A stretch of DNA of 64,000 bases from Streptomonospora nanhaiensis (GTDB taxonomy: Bacteria > Actinomycetota > Actinomycetes > Streptosporangiales > Streptosporangiaceae). The translations under genes and the position numbers were made by a program. Shown piece after piece: positions 8,428 to 17,111 of this stretch (positions are counted from its first letter, which is position 1; every line of letters begins with the position of its first letter). The stretch lies in the NCBI RefSeq assembly GCF_013410565.1, contig NZ_JACCFO010000001.1, positions 372,001 to 436,000 of the forward strand, in the 5' to 3' direction. Below the pieces are notes generated by a model. That model made no database searches. It was not told the origin of the DNA and saw only the letters and a list, made by a program, of their open reading frames with translations.

Positions 8428-9875
8428 TGGAACTCCTTGTGCATCTCGTGGCGGACGCGCAGCTTCTCGGCGAGGCTGCGCAGGATCTCGGCGACGCGAA
8501 GCTCGTCGCTGGTGGGAGGGTCGGAGGGGGTGCCCTGGCGGGCGCGCGCGGCGTCGGTCATGCGCGGGTGCAGCTCGGGCGGCATGCGGTACTCGGCGGC
8601 GCGGGCCAGGCCGTGCAGGCCGCTGTCGTTGCCCGAGGCGGCGGCCAGCACGTCGGCCACGGCGCCGCCCAGCTCCAGGCTCCAGGGGCACTCCACGCAC
8701 TCGACCGCCGCGAGCAGGGCCGAGGCCGCGCCGCGCCCGGTGGGGGCCTGCTTGGCGTGCCCCATGGCCCAGGCGCACTGCTCGTCGGGCGGCAGCAGGC
8801 CGACCAGGGCGTGGGCGCGGCTGGCGCGCACGTGGTGGTGGCGGGAGAGGCTGCGGAACAGCAGGGGCAGCAGGGCCCGCGCCCAGTCCGGGCGCCGCTG
8901 CACGACCGCGGCGTTGCCCAGGGTGTCGAGCAGTTCGTTGTGGGCACAGGCGGCGGCCGCGACCTCGTCGGGGTCGGCGCCCAGGTGGCCCAGCCAGCAG
9001 TCGAGCGGGGCGTGGGTGACCAGCGCCCACAGGCGCTCCTCGCGGACCTCGGAGCGGGTTCCGGTGGCCGAGGCCAGGCCGAGTTCGCGGGGAATGTCGG
9101 GGTCGTCGGCCGCGGGCGGGCGGATCTCGACCGCGCCGTCGTGGAGCAGCACGTGGCGGCGGGCGAGGTCGGCCAGGCGCGCGCCGCGCTCGGTGCCCGG
9201 GAGTTGGGCCAGCAGTGCCAGGGCGATGCCGCGCACCCGCGCGCTGCGGTCGGCCATGGCCTCTTCGAGCAGGGGTTCGTCGGCGGCCGACAGCAGGGGT
9301 TCGCGGGCCTCCAGCAGGGCGCGGCGGCCCTCGGCGCCCTTGGCGCGCCACTCCTCGACGGTGAACTCCCCGCTCTGGGAGAGCCGGTCGAGGTAGGACC
9401 AGCGGTCGCTGACGGCGGCCAGCCAGCGGCCGCGCTCGCCCACCACGCGCACCATCAGCCGACCGAGGTCGTGGTCGCGGGCGCCGCGGTTCAGCAGGTC
9501 GGGCAGCACGTCGGGCGGGACGACCATGCCGCGTTCGGCGGCGAGGCCCAGCCACTCGCGCAGCAGCGGGGTGTCGGCGTTGAGGACCGAGGACAGGCGG
9601 AGCACGGCGGGGCCGGGGACCTCGGGCGCGGTGTCGGGCGCCGCCTGCGGCAGGCGGCCGGGGGAGTCGGGCGGTACGCGCAGGGCGGTCCGCCCGGCGC
9701 GCCGGCGCACCGCCGCCAGCGCGGCGCGGTCGAGCAGGGCCAGCGCGGGGTCGTCGCGCTCGACGGCCGGGAGGCCGGCGGGTTGGGGCACCGAGCGGCG
9801 GGCGGTGCCCACCAGGGCCGCGGAGACGAGGTCGCTCCAGGTGGCCGCGGGCGCGGTCGGGGAGTCGGGGGGCAC
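8424..9875 (-). CDS. DUF5691-family protein
   Basis: The 483-aa protein is rich in Ala, Leu and Arg and appears all-helical, in places like HEAT repeats (for example RSARVRGIALALLAQLPG), with no membrane segments. It matches DUF5691 proteins that sit between SWIM and MoxR genes in actinobacteria. The GTG at 9875 is chosen because GAGAGGAC precedes it and the protein begins PPDSPTAPAATWSDLVSAAL, like homologues. The gene is 50 bp downstream of the SWIM gene and overlaps the MoxR gene by 4 bp. It may be a scaffold or substrate adaptor for the ATPase, which is inference only. Confidence 0.78.
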   Translation of the reverse strand: MPPDSPTAPAATWSDLVSAALVGTARRSVPQPAGLPAVERDDPALALLDRAALAAVRRRAGRTALRVPPDSPGRLPQAAPDTAPEVPGPAVLRLSSVLNADTPLLREWLGLAAERGMVVPPDVLPDLLNRGARDHDLGRLMVRVVGERGRWLAAVSDRWSYLDRLSQSGEFTVEEWRAKGAEGRRALLEAREPLLSAADEPLLEEAMADRSARVRGIALALLAQLPGTERGARLADLARRHVLLHDGAVEIRPPAADDPDIPRELGLASATGTRSEVREERLWALVTHAPLDCWLGHLGADPDEVAAAACAHNELLDTLGNAAVVQRRPDWARALLPLLFRSLSRHHHVRASRAHALVGLLPPDEQCAWAMGHAKQAPTGRGAASALLAAVECVECPWSLELGGAVADVLAAASGNDSGLHGLARAAEYRMPPELHPRMTDAARARQGTPSDPPTSDELRVAEILRSLAEKLRVRHEMHKEFH

Positions 9876-9925
9876 AGAAGTCCTCTCACGTCGGGAGGCG
9901 GAGACGGGGGCGCGGCGCCGACGGC

Positions 9926-11245
9926 TCAGGCGCGGACGACCCGGGGGTCGAGGGAGACGGCGCGGCCGTCGGGGCCCCACACGGTCAGCGGCCGCAGGCC
10001 CGAGGGGGTCCACTCGCCGGCCACGGTGACCGGCCGCCCGCCGCTCACCGCCGCGGCCGTCAGCGGCGGGCAGCAGTCCTGGCGCAGCGGCAGCGCGGCG
10101 CCGCCGGGGTCGGCCAGCAGCCAGGGGGTGCCGCGCACGAGCACGGCGTCGGCGACCACCACCGGCCACGCGGTGCACCAGGGGTCGGCGGCCAGCGCGG
10201 CCGACCAGGCGGCGAGCGCGTCGTCGGCGCCGGTGCCGGCGGGCTCGGCGGGGGAGTCGGAGTGCAGGGCGACCAGGACCGCTCGGGACTCGGCGGGGTG
10301 GAAGGCGAGGTCGGCGTCGACGGCCGTGCCCACCCGCACGGGGGTTTCGGGCACCTGGCCCTCGGGGGCGAAGGACACCATCATGGCGGTGCGCCCGGTG
10401 GTGGCCCCGCGCAGCCAGATGCGGCGGCCCCGGACCTGCCCGGCGGGGAAGTCGCACCGGCCCAGGACGTGCCAGGTGTCGCGCACCGGCGCGGAGAGGT
10501 CGGGGCTGGAGGGCAGCCCCACCCGGGCGCGCACGGTGGCGCGCATGGGTTCGGGGAGGTGGTCGCGCCGCTGGTAGGCGGCGCTCAGCAGGCGCAGCAG
10601 GGAGTACTCGGTCAGCAGGCGCGCGGGCCAGTCGGGCAGGGAGGTGGTGCCGCTGAGGCCGCGCACGTGGTCGGCGAGGCGGCCCGCCTGGGCGTCGACC
10701 AGCCGGGCGGCCACGGAGTCGATCTCGCCGTAGCCGAGGTTGGGCGCCCCGGCCAGCCCGGATTCGACCTGGTCGCGCAGCCACAGTTCGAGTTCGGCCA
10801 GGCCCTCGGCCACGCGCTCCTCGCGGCGTTCGAGCCGGCGGGCGGCGGCCTCGGGGTCGGCGGGCGCGGCCGGTGCGGCGGGCGGGCGCTCGCGCGCGGC
10901 CTCGCGCTTGGCCAGCCACTCGGCGGCCCAGTCGGGAGGGTCGCCGGGGTCGACCGTGTTCTCCGACCACAGGTACAGCAGGGCCAGCGCGTGCTTGCAG
11001 GGGAACTTGCGGCTGGGGCAGGAGCACCGGGAGGCGGGGGTGCCCGCCAGGTCGACCACGACCTGGTAGGGCTTCGACCCGCTGCCGGAGCATTCGCCCC
11101 ACACCGCGCGGCCCGCACCGGAGTCGCCGGAGCGGAAGCCGCGCACCGGCCAGGAGGCCGGTTTGGCGGTCTTGACGGCGGCCTTGCGGGAGGATGCGTC
11201 GGGGGCGAGGGCCCAGACGTCGTCAGGGGTCCAGCGTTCGCTCAC
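9926..11245 (-). CDS. SWIM zinc-finger protein (YehQ-like)
   Basis: The 439-aa protein contains a SWIM zinc finger, CxCx6CxH, at C74, C76, C83 and H85 (CSCPSRKFPCKH), followed by HALALLYLW, the usual SWIM extension. The remainder is helical and charged. SWIM domains bind DNA or protein. The gene is first in the run SWIM-DUF5691-MoxR-DUF5682-VWA and corresponds to yehQ in the E. coli set. The GTG start at 11245 follows AGGGA closely; an out-of-frame ATG two bases upstream terminates at once (ATGTGA). A promoter probably lies in the 274-bp gap shared with the divergent methyltransferase. Confidence 0.82.
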   Translation of the reverse strand: MSERWTPDDVWALAPDASSRKAAVKTAKPASWPVRGFRSGDSGAGRAVWGECSGSGSKPYQVVVDLAGTPASRCSCPSRKFPCKHALALLYLWSENTVDPGDPPDWAAEWLAKREAARERPPAAPAAPADPEAAARRLERREERVAEGLAELELWLRDQVESGLAGAPNLGYGEIDSVAARLVDAQAGRLADHVRGLSGTTSLPDWPARLLTEYSLLRLLSAAYQRRDHLPEPMRATVRARVGLPSSPDLSAPVRDTWHVLGRCDFPAGQVRGRRIWLRGATTGRTAMMVSFAPEGQVPETPVRVGTAVDADLAFHPAESRAVLVALHSDSPAEPAGTGADDALAAWSAALAADPWCTAWPVVVADAVLVRGTPWLLADPGGAALPLRQDCCPPLTAAAVSGGRPVTVAGEWTPSGLRPLTVWGPDGRAVSLDPRVVRA

Positions 11246-11519
11246 ATCCCTGAATCTAGGGGGTGCCGCCGACAATTCCGGCCGGATGCGGGCGCCGCGC
11301 GCGGATCGGGGCGAAGTCGTGTCCCGGCCGGTGCGCGCCGGGCTCCGGGCGGCCCGGAGCGGTGGGTGGGGGCGGCTTCCAGGCGGTACGATGCGGGCCG
11401 CTGGTGGGGGAGGCCGGCGGCGCGAAGTGCCCCGCTGTGTCCGGTCGCGGGTGCTCTGGGTGTCGGCGTCTCCACGCGGCGTTACGGTGGTGTGGGGTCG
11501 AGGGGCGAGGAGGGCCGCG

Positions 11520-12527
11520 ATGGCCGGGCAGGAAGCCGAGAGCCGCGAGCTGCTGCGGCTGATGGTGGGGCCGTGGCTGGCCGAGGCCGTGGTCACGGCC
11601 GTGCGCACGGGGGTCGTCGACCGGCTCGGCGACGGCCCGTGCGGCGCCGACGAGCTGGCGGCCGCGCTGGACCTGCGCCCCGAGCCGCTGGTGCGGCTGC
11701 TGCGGCTGCTGGCCGCCCTGGGCCTGGTGGAGGAGCGCGGCGGCCGGTTCTCGCTGACCTCCATGGGCGAGCTGCTGCACAGCGACCACCCGTCGTCGAT
11801 GCGCGACCTGGCGCTGCTCTACAACAGCGACTTCTTCCTGCGGGCCTGGCGCGGGCTGCCCGAGGCCGTGCGCACGGGCGAGCAGGCGTTCCAGAGCGTG
11901 CACGGCACCGACGTCTACTCCTACCTGGCGGCCCACCACGACGACGCCGCGCTGTTCGACGCCGGCATGTCGGTGGGCAGCGGGTTCGCCGCCGGGCTGC
12001 CCGCGGCCTTCGACTTCGCCCGCGTCGGCCGGGTGGCCGACATCGGCGGCGGCGACGGCACCCGCCTGTCGGCGCTGCTGAGCGAGCACCCCCACCTGCA
12101 CGGCACCCTCCAGGAGCGCCCCCAGGCGCTGGAGAGCGCGCGCGAGCGGCTGGCGCCGTTCATCGAAGAGGGCCGCTGCGACCTCGTCGGCGCCGACTTC
12201 CGCGAGCGCGTGGTGCCCGGTGCCGACGTCTACCTGCTGTGCCGGGTGCTGCACAACTGGGACGACTCCACCAGCGGGCGGCTGCTGGCCAACTGCGCGG
12301 CGGTCATGGGCCCCAGATCGCGGCTGCTGATCGTGGAGCGGATCATGCCCGACGGCCGCCACCCGTGGCTGTCGCGGGCGTTCGACCTGCACATGATGGT
12401 CATGACCGCCGGCCGCGAGCGCACGGTGGGGGAGTACGAGGCGCTGCTGCGGCCCGCGGGACTGCGCACCCTGGAGGTGCGCGACCTCGCCGTGGAGATG
12501 CGGGTCCTGGTGGCCGGCCCGGCCTGA
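11520..12527 (+). CDS. SAM-dependent O-methyltransferase (TcmN/hydroxyneurosporene type)
   Basis: The protein is 335 aa. An N-terminal winged-helix dimerisation domain (LLRLLAALGLVEERGGRFSL) is followed by a Rossmann methyltransferase domain with SAM motif I VADIGGGDGT, the acidic loop after the second strand, and the VLHNWDD motif typical of class I plant-type and polyketide O-methyltransferases. Such enzymes methylate hydroxyl groups on secondary metabolites; no biosynthetic genes surround it, so the substrate is unknown. The ATG has AGGAGG upstream at good spacing. The frame is open further upstream, but the added residues show no conservation pattern. Confidence 0.88.
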   Translation: MAGQEAESRELLRLMVGPWLAEAVVTAVRTGVVDRLGDGPCGADELAAALDLRPEPLVRLLRLLAALGLVEERGGRFSLTSMGELLHSDHPSSMRDLALLYNSDFFLRAWRGLPEAVRTGEQAFQSVHGTDVYSYLAAHHDDAALFDAGMSVGSGFAAGLPAAFDFARVGRVADIGGGDGTRLSALLSEHPHLHGTLQERPQALESARERLAPFIEEGRCDLVGADFRERVVPGADVYLLCRVLHNWDDSTSGRLLANCAAVMGPRSRLLIVERIMPDGRHPWLSRAFDLHMMVMTAGRERTVGEYEALLRPAGLRTLEVRDLAVEMRVLVAGPA

Positions 12528-12723
12528 TCGGCGCGGCCCGGGACCGGGGGAGGTCGCCGGCGGGCCCGCGCACCCGCGGTCCTGAGCTGCAAGGGGGTCA
12601 GATGGTCACGGACGCGCGTCGATGGGCCCGGGCCCTACCGGCAACCCCCTGAAGTGTGGCCGATTCGCGGGAATTTAGCGAGGTCAGCCGTGAAATCGCA
12701 GGTCAGAGGGGTGCTGCGGGGGC

Positions 12724-12752
12724 GGCGAGGCAGCGGGTCAAGGCGCCTCGCC
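12724..12752 (-). terminator. Candidate hairpin terminator after the LURP-one gene
   Basis: An 8-bp stem (GGCGAGGC / GCCTCGCC) with a 13-base loop lies 28 bp past the minus-strand stop codon. It is of moderate strength and without a U-tract. The rest of the 250-bp gap shows nothing else. Confidence 0.4.
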
Positions 12753-12780
12753 CCCGGCGGAAACCCGTTGGGCCCGCGGG

Positions 12781-13353
12781 TCAGCGGCCCTGGAGGGCGT
12801 CGAGCGCGACGGCCATGGCGATGACCAGGCGGCGGTCGACGTTGGGGTCCTGGACGTGGACGGTGTAGCGGTCGCGCAGGCCCCACTTCTTGTCCACGGA
12901 GAAGATCGGGTGCTGGCCCGCGACGAAGTCGAAGTGGTAGGGGATGAACTGCGCGGCCTCGATGAAGCGGCGCAGGATGCCCAGCACCTGGTTGCGCTCC
13001 TGGCCCGTGGCGGTGAACAGGCCGGGCTGCTCCAGGTGCCACGTCGAGCGCAGCAGCGACTGCTTGAAGTCCTTGCGGAACAGGCCGATCGGCTGGCCGT
13101 TGTGGTCGGTGACGTCGTAGGTGGCGCCCAGGTCGATGGCCTGGCGGGCCTTGAAGCCGAGCACCGGGTACTGCTTGGTGTCGTCGGTGTAGAGCGTCAC
13201 CTGCTCCTTGAAGGCGAGGCGCTTCTGCTGGGCGAAGCAGATCAGGTCGCCTTCGCTGCCGTCGGGCAGCATGGCGCGGACCTCGTACTGGTTGACCATC
13301 ATCCGGATCCGCTGCCGCACGGCGAACTGGGTAAGCGTCTGCAACTGGTTCAT
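12781..13353 (-). CDS. LURP-one-related / scramblase-fold protein
   Basis: The 190-aa product has the beta-rich pattern of the LURP-one-related (LOR, Tubby-like) family: alternating strands with YPVLGFKARQAIDLGATYDVTDHNGQPIG as a typical LOR stretch and a C-terminal helix near LVIAMAVALDALQ. Bacterial members are small cytosolic proteins of unsettled role, possibly membrane or lipid associated. It is strikingly low in Gly and rich in Gln and Phe compared with its neighbours. The ATG at 13353 has AAGG ten bases upstream; the ATG at 13374 would add seven residues but has no ribosome site. It stands alone between terminator-like sequences. Confidence 0.8.
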   Translation of the reverse strand: MNQLQTLTQFAVRQRIRMMVNQYEVRAMLPDGSEGDLICFAQQKRLAFKEQVTLYTDDTKQYPVLGFKARQAIDLGATYDVTDHNGQPIGLFRKDFKQSLLRSTWHLEQPGLFTATGQERNQVLGILRRFIEAAQFIPYHFDFVAGQHPIFSVDKKWGLRDRYTVHVQDPNVDRRLVIAMAVALDALQGR

Positions 13354-13619
13354 TGAGTGACTACCTTGGGTCATTGGGAAACGGGGGGAGAACCCGGCTG
13401 ATCCTAGCGTTGAGCCAGGTCGCGGGGCGCCCGCGGACGGCCCGGGCGCCGAACCCGTGATCAGAGAGCAACCGGGTTCCGCGGGACAGGGGGCCTCCGC
13501 CTAGGCGCCGAGGGCAGGGCGACCGGAGCGGTGCCGGGGAGTGCGGCGGGCGGGAGCCCGGAGCGGACGGCGGCGAGCGGGACCGTCCGCGGCGCGGGTG
13601 CGCGCCGCCGCGGCGATCA

Positions 13620-13625
13620 TAGACT
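13620..13625 (+). promoter_or_regulatory. -10 element of a probable leaderless promoter
   Basis: The hexamer TAGACT ends 7 bp before the ATG of the TetR gene and there is no Shine-Dalgarno sequence between, so transcription should begin at or within a base or two of the start codon. No clear -35 is seen. Confidence 0.45.
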
Positions 13626-13632
13626 AGCGGCC

Positions 13633-14319
13633 ATGGACGGCGCGGCACGCATTCCCACCGGTTCCCCCCACACCGACCGCGCCGCGCGCCCGGTGCGGCG
13701 CGGGCGCCCGAGCGGGCGCACCGCCCAGGGCGACTCCGTGCGCGAACGCATCCTGGCCGCCGCCACCAGGCACTTCGCGGCCGCCGGCTACCACGGGTCC
13801 TCGCTGGCCCGCATCGCCGCCGACTGCGGGCTGTCCCAACCCGGCCTCCTGCACCACTTCCCCAGCAAGCGCCGGCTGCTGGAGGAGCTGCTGGCCGAGC
13901 GCGACCGGCGCGACGTGCTCGCCGTGGGCGGCTGGGCCGGGCAGAGCGGGGCGGCGGTGCTGGACTTCGTGCGCCGCCTGGTGGCCCACAACGCCCGCCA
14001 GCCCGACGTGGTCCGCGCCTTCGCGGTGCTGTCGGGCGAGGCCGTGGGCACCGACCACCCGGCCCGCGACTACTTCGCCGAGCGCTACCGCACCGGCGTC
14101 GCCGCCATGGCCGCGGGCCTGCGGCGCGGGGTGGAGGCCGGCGAGCTGCGCGCCGATCTGGACTGCGCCGCCGTGGCCGCCGAGGTGCTGGCGGTCATGG
14201 ACGGCATGCAGACCCAGTGGCTGCTGGCGCCCGAGGACTACGACATGGCCGCCGCGTTCGGCGCCTACGCCGACCGGCTGCGCGCGGCGATCGCCGCGCC
14301 CGCTCGCGCCGGGGGCTGA
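13633..14319 (+). CDS. TetR/AcrR-family transcriptional regulator
   Basis: The 228-aa protein has a TetR N-terminal domain at about 36-85: RERILAAATRHFAAAGYHGSS, with the recognition helix in IAADCGLSQPGLLHHFPSK. A helical ligand domain follows, with a MDGMQTQWLL stretch near the C-terminus as in the TetR_C_6 type. The first 30 residues are a basic, disordered extension (RRGRPSGR). The target and ligand are unknown. The gene is divergent from the LURP-one gene and is followed 58 bp later by the glycosyltransferase, which has its own promoter, so it may act elsewhere. A -10-like hexamer close to the ATG suggests a leaderless transcript. Confidence 0.88.
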   Translation: MDGAARIPTGSPHTDRAARPVRRGRPSGRTAQGDSVRERILAAATRHFAAAGYHGSSLARIAADCGLSQPGLLHHFPSKRRLLEELLAERDRRDVLAVGGWAGQSGAAVLDFVRRLVAHNARQPDVVRAFAVLSGEAVGTDHPARDYFAERYRTGVAAMAAGLRRGVEAGELRADLDCAAVAAEVLAVMDGMQTQWLLAPEDYDMAAAFGAYADRLRAAIAAPARAGG

Positions 14320-14365
14320 ATCCCCAGGCTCGCCAAGGGGGAGGTGCGCTCGGCACCCGGCCGCC

Positions 14366-14371
14366 TACAAT
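14366..14371 (+). promoter_or_regulatory. -10 element of a probable leaderless promoter
   Basis: TACAAT, close to the consensus -10, ends exactly 6 bp before the GTG of the glycosyltransferase gene, so the transcript probably starts at the start codon. This also supports the chosen GTG. Confidence 0.5.
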
Positions 14372-14377
14372 CACTCT

Positions 14378-15751
14378 GTGTTCATCGACCAGTACCGTGT
14401 GTCGCGGGCCGACGGCGTCTCCTTCCGGGGGCGCGTGGAGCGGCTGCCCCTGCGGGTCTTCCGCAACGACTGGCGGTCCCTGTGCCCGCCGCGCGTCGGC
14501 TCCTGGACGCCCCGGCTCACGGTGAGCGTCGTGGTGTGCGGCGCCGAGCCCGGACCGCTTTCGGCCACCCTCGGCGCGCTGGCCGCCCAGACCTACCCGG
14601 CCGCGCTGCTGGAGGTCGTGGTGGTCCACGACCACCTCCGCCCCGCGCCCCCCGGACCCCTGGGGCCCGGCCGCCGCGCCGCGGCCGTGCCCGCGCTGGG
14701 CGACGGCGGCCCGGCGCCCCAGGGCCGCCTGCGCGCCTACGGCGCCCACACCACCGGCGGCGACCTGCTGTGCTGGCTCGACTCCGGCGCCCGACCCGAC
14801 CCCGTCTTCGTGGAGTCCCACGCCCGCTGGCACCACCTGCACGCCGAGTGCGCCACCCTGGCCCGCACCGGCGCCGTGCGCGCCGCGCCCCTGGGCGGCC
14901 ACCCGCCGCGAGCGGGCTCCGCCCTGATGCTGCGGCGCTCCCTGTACGAGGCGGTCGGCGGCCTCGACCCCGACTCCGGCCCCGACTGCGAACGCGATCT
15001 CTGCGCGCGCCTGTGGCACGCGGGCGCGGTGCTGGTGCCCGAACGCGCGCTGGCGGGGCAGGCGGCCGGTGCCCGCGGCGCCGAACCCGACCCCCGCACC
15101 CCGGCCGCCCCCTCCGGGGCGCAGCGGGTCGAGGCGGTGGTCGAGGCCGGCGGGGTGCCCGCGCCGCTCGTGCGCGCCTGCGTCGACCGGCTGCTCGCCC
15201 AGACCGGGTGCGACCTCGCCGTCACCCTGGTCGGCGCCTGGGACCGCGCCGACGACCCCGGCCCGCCCTCGGGCGCCGGGCTGCGCGCCGTGCGCGACCA
15301 CTACCGGGGCCATCCCCGCGTCTCCTTCAGCACCGTCGTCCCGCGCACGGCGTTCCCCGCGCCCTGGCTGCTCCAGGTGCCGGTGCACTGGGGCCTGGCC
15401 CCGGGCGCCCTGAGCAGGCTCATCGCCCGCGCCGAGCGCGCGCGGGCCGGGGTTCTTGAGGCGGTGCCGGTGCGCGCGCCCGCGCGGGGCTGCGGGGTGC
15501 GGCTGTGGCGCACGCGGGCGCACACCCGCGCGCTGCGGGTCCGGGTGCGCGGCGAGGACCCCGCCGACGTCGTGGCCGAGGTCTACGGCCGCTACCGCCT
15601 CCAGGCGGGGGAGTCCGTGCTGGTCGACCTGCTGGGCCCGCCCGCGCCGCAGGCGCCCCGGCCGCCCGCTCCCCGGCCAGAGCCCGATCCCGGCGGTCGG
15701 CCCTCCCGGCTGGCCCGGCTCTACGCCGCCCTGCGCGCCCGCCGCTGCTGA
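14378..15751 (+). CDS. Family 2 (GT-A) glycosyltransferase
   Basis: The 457-aa protein has a short N-terminal extension (about 48 residues, starting with FIDQYRVSRADG) and then a GT2-like fold. LTVSVVVCGAEPG and ALAAQTYPAALLEVVVVHD form the first strands, LLCWLDSGARPDPVFVESH holds the acidic donor-site region, and YEAVGGLDPDSGPDCERDLCARLW is the acceptor-side motif with ED-like acids. No membrane segments are evident, so it is probably cytosolic. The C-terminal 190 residues carry no recognised domain. The sugar and acceptor are unknown; no cell-wall polysaccharide genes lie nearby. It converges with pstS, leaving a 22-bp gap. Confidence 0.78.
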   Translation: MFIDQYRVSRADGVSFRGRVERLPLRVFRNDWRSLCPPRVGSWTPRLTVSVVVCGAEPGPLSATLGALAAQTYPAALLEVVVVHDHLRPAPPGPLGPGRRAAAVPALGDGGPAPQGRLRAYGAHTTGGDLLCWLDSGARPDPVFVESHARWHHLHAECATLARTGAVRAAPLGGHPPRAGSALMLRRSLYEAVGGLDPDSGPDCERDLCARLWHAGAVLVPERALAGQAAGARGAEPDPRTPAAPSGAQRVEAVVEAGGVPAPLVRACVDRLLAQTGCDLAVTLVGAWDRADDPGPPSGAGLRAVRDHYRGHPRVSFSTVVPRTAFPAPWLLQVPVHWGLAPGALSRLIARAERARAGVLEAVPVRAPARGCGVRLWRTRAHTRALRVRVRGEDPADVVAEVYGRYRLQAGESVLVDLLGPPAPQAPRPPAPRPEPDPGGRPSRLARLYAALRARRC

Positions 15752-15773
15752 GCGCGGGCGCGCCCGGCGCGGG

Positions 15774-16907
15774 TCAGCCCGCGGCGCCGATGGCGGCCAC
15801 CGCGTCGAGCAGGTCGGCGCGCAGGCCCTCGGGCAGCGGCGCCGACCCGGTCTCCTGCGCGGCCGCGCGCTGGCCCGCCTCGCTGAACACGTAGCCCAGG
15901 AACGCGCGGACGCGCTCGGCCTCCTCGGGGGTGGGGTAGCGCAGGCAGGCGATCTCGTAGGTCACCAGCACGATCGGGTAGGTCCCCGGCTCGGTGGTGC
16001 CGTAGTCGATCTCCAGCGCGTGGTCGTGCTCGCCGCCGCCCTCGCGCTCGGGCGAGGCGGCCACCACGCGCGCGGCGGCCTCGGGGTCGACCCCGACGAA
16101 CTCGCCGTCGCCGTGGCCGATGGCGGCGGTGGACATCGAGCCGATGTGGGACGCCTCGACGTAGCCGATGGCGCCCTGGGCGCTCTCGACCGCCTCGGCG
16201 ATGCCGCTGTTGCCCTGGGCGGCCTCGACGGGCGGGCGCGGCCAGTTGCCGCTGGGCTCGTGCGGCCAGGCGTCGCCGGCCGCCGCCGCGAGGTAGGACG
16301 TGAAGTTCTCGGTGGTTCCGGACTCGTCGGAGCGGGTGACCGGGGTGATACGGGTGTCGGGCAGGTCGGTGCCGGGGTTGTCCTCGGCGATCTCGGGGTC
16401 GTTCCAGCGGGTGATGCGGCCGTCGAAGATCTTGGCGAGGACGGCCGGGCGCAGGTTCAGCGAGTCGACGCCCTCCAGGTGGAAGACGACGGCGATCGGC
16501 ACCACGTAGCCGGGCAGGTTGACGGCGGGCGCGCCGGAGCACCGCTCGCGCGCGTCTTGGTGCTCCTCGGGCTCCAGCGCGGAGTCGGACCCGGCGAAGT
16601 CCACGGCGCCGTCGATGAACTGGCTGCGCCCGCCGCCGGAGCCGATGGCGTCGTAGAGGACCAGCGCGTCGGAGCAGGCGATCTGGTAGGCGGCCACCCA
16701 GGTGTGCATGGCGTTCTCCTGGGCGCTGGACCCCGCACCGGAGAGGGCGCCGTCAAGGCAGGCGAGGTCGCCGGGCACGGGCGGGGGCTCCTCGCCCCGC
16801 AGGGCGTTGTCGCTGCCGCAGCCGGTTGCCAGCGCCACCACGGCGGCCAGAGCGGTCGCGGTCAGAGAGCGGGTACGGCGACGGTGCCGGAACCGGGACA
16901 GGGCCAC
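15774..16907 (-). CDS. pstS: Phosphate ABC transporter substrate-binding lipoprotein
   Basis: The 377-aa protein begins with a basic n-region and hydrophobic core ending in the lipobox LATGC, so it is a lipoprotein on the outer face of the membrane. PstS motifs are present: GAGSSAQENAM, YDAIGSGGGRSQFIDGAVDFAGSDSAL for phosphate binding, and TPVTRSDESGTTENFTSYL. It captures phosphate for PstCAB, but no pstC, pstA or pstB follows, so the permease must be encoded elsewhere or this is a stand-alone paralogue. The start is GTG with a GGGGGA ribosome site. A PHO-box-like repeat lies about 100 bp upstream. Confidence 0.9.
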   Translation of the reverse strand: MALSRFRHRRRTRSLTATALAAVVALATGCGSDNALRGEEPPPVPGDLACLDGALSGAGSSAQENAMHTWVAAYQIACSDALVLYDAIGSGGGRSQFIDGAVDFAGSDSALEPEEHQDARERCSGAPAVNLPGYVVPIAVVFHLEGVDSLNLRPAVLAKIFDGRITRWNDPEIAEDNPGTDLPDTRITPVTRSDESGTTENFTSYLAAAAGDAWPHEPSGNWPRPPVEAAQGNSGIAEAVESAQGAIGYVEASHIGSMSTAAIGHGDGEFVGVDPEAAARVVAASPEREGGGEHDHALEIDYGTTEPGTYPIVLVTYEIACLRYPTPEEAERVRAFLGYVFSEAGQRAAAQETGSAPLPEGLRADLLDAVAAIGAAG

Positions 16908-16980
16908 GAGGTGTCAGTCCCCCTTGTGATCGGACGGTAACCGCTCGCGGTCGAACCGCCCCAGGGGTGTCCCCCGGGCG

Positions 16981-17027
16981 GCTCACCGGTGAGCGGACGA
17001 CGGCGCAGAATCTAACAGCAGGTTAAC
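16981..17027 (-). promoter_or_regulatory. PHO-box-like repeat and palindrome upstream of pstS
   Basis: Reading on the minus strand, 17027-17006 holds two adjacent 11-bp units, GTTAACCTGCT and GTTAGATTCTG, which resemble the GTTCAYY direct repeats bound by PhoP in streptomycetes. Just inside lies a perfect 14-bp palindrome, GCTCACCGGTGAGC (16981-16994). Phosphate control is inferred from gene identity plus this pattern. Confidence 0.45.
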
Positions 17028-17059
17028 GTGCGTGGCAGCAGGGGGGTGCGGACAGCACA

Positions 17060-17088
17060 GCGGCCCCGAGGAGAGGACTCGGGGCCGC
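17060..17088 (-). terminator. Terminator of the XRE-DUF397 operon
   Basis: A perfect 11-bp stem (GCGGCCCCGAG / CTCGGGGCCGC) with a 7-base loop lies about 23 bp past the DUF397 stop on the minus strand. It also shields pstS from read-through. Confidence 0.7.
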
Positions 17089-17111
17089 CGGCGCGTGGGT
17101 GTGCGGAGGGG

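Noticed and set aside
9926-11764. Longer N-terminus for the SWIM protein
   Set aside because: The extra 173 residues are Arg/Ser/Pro-rich with no similarity pattern and would run through the divergent methyltransferase promoter and into its coding region.
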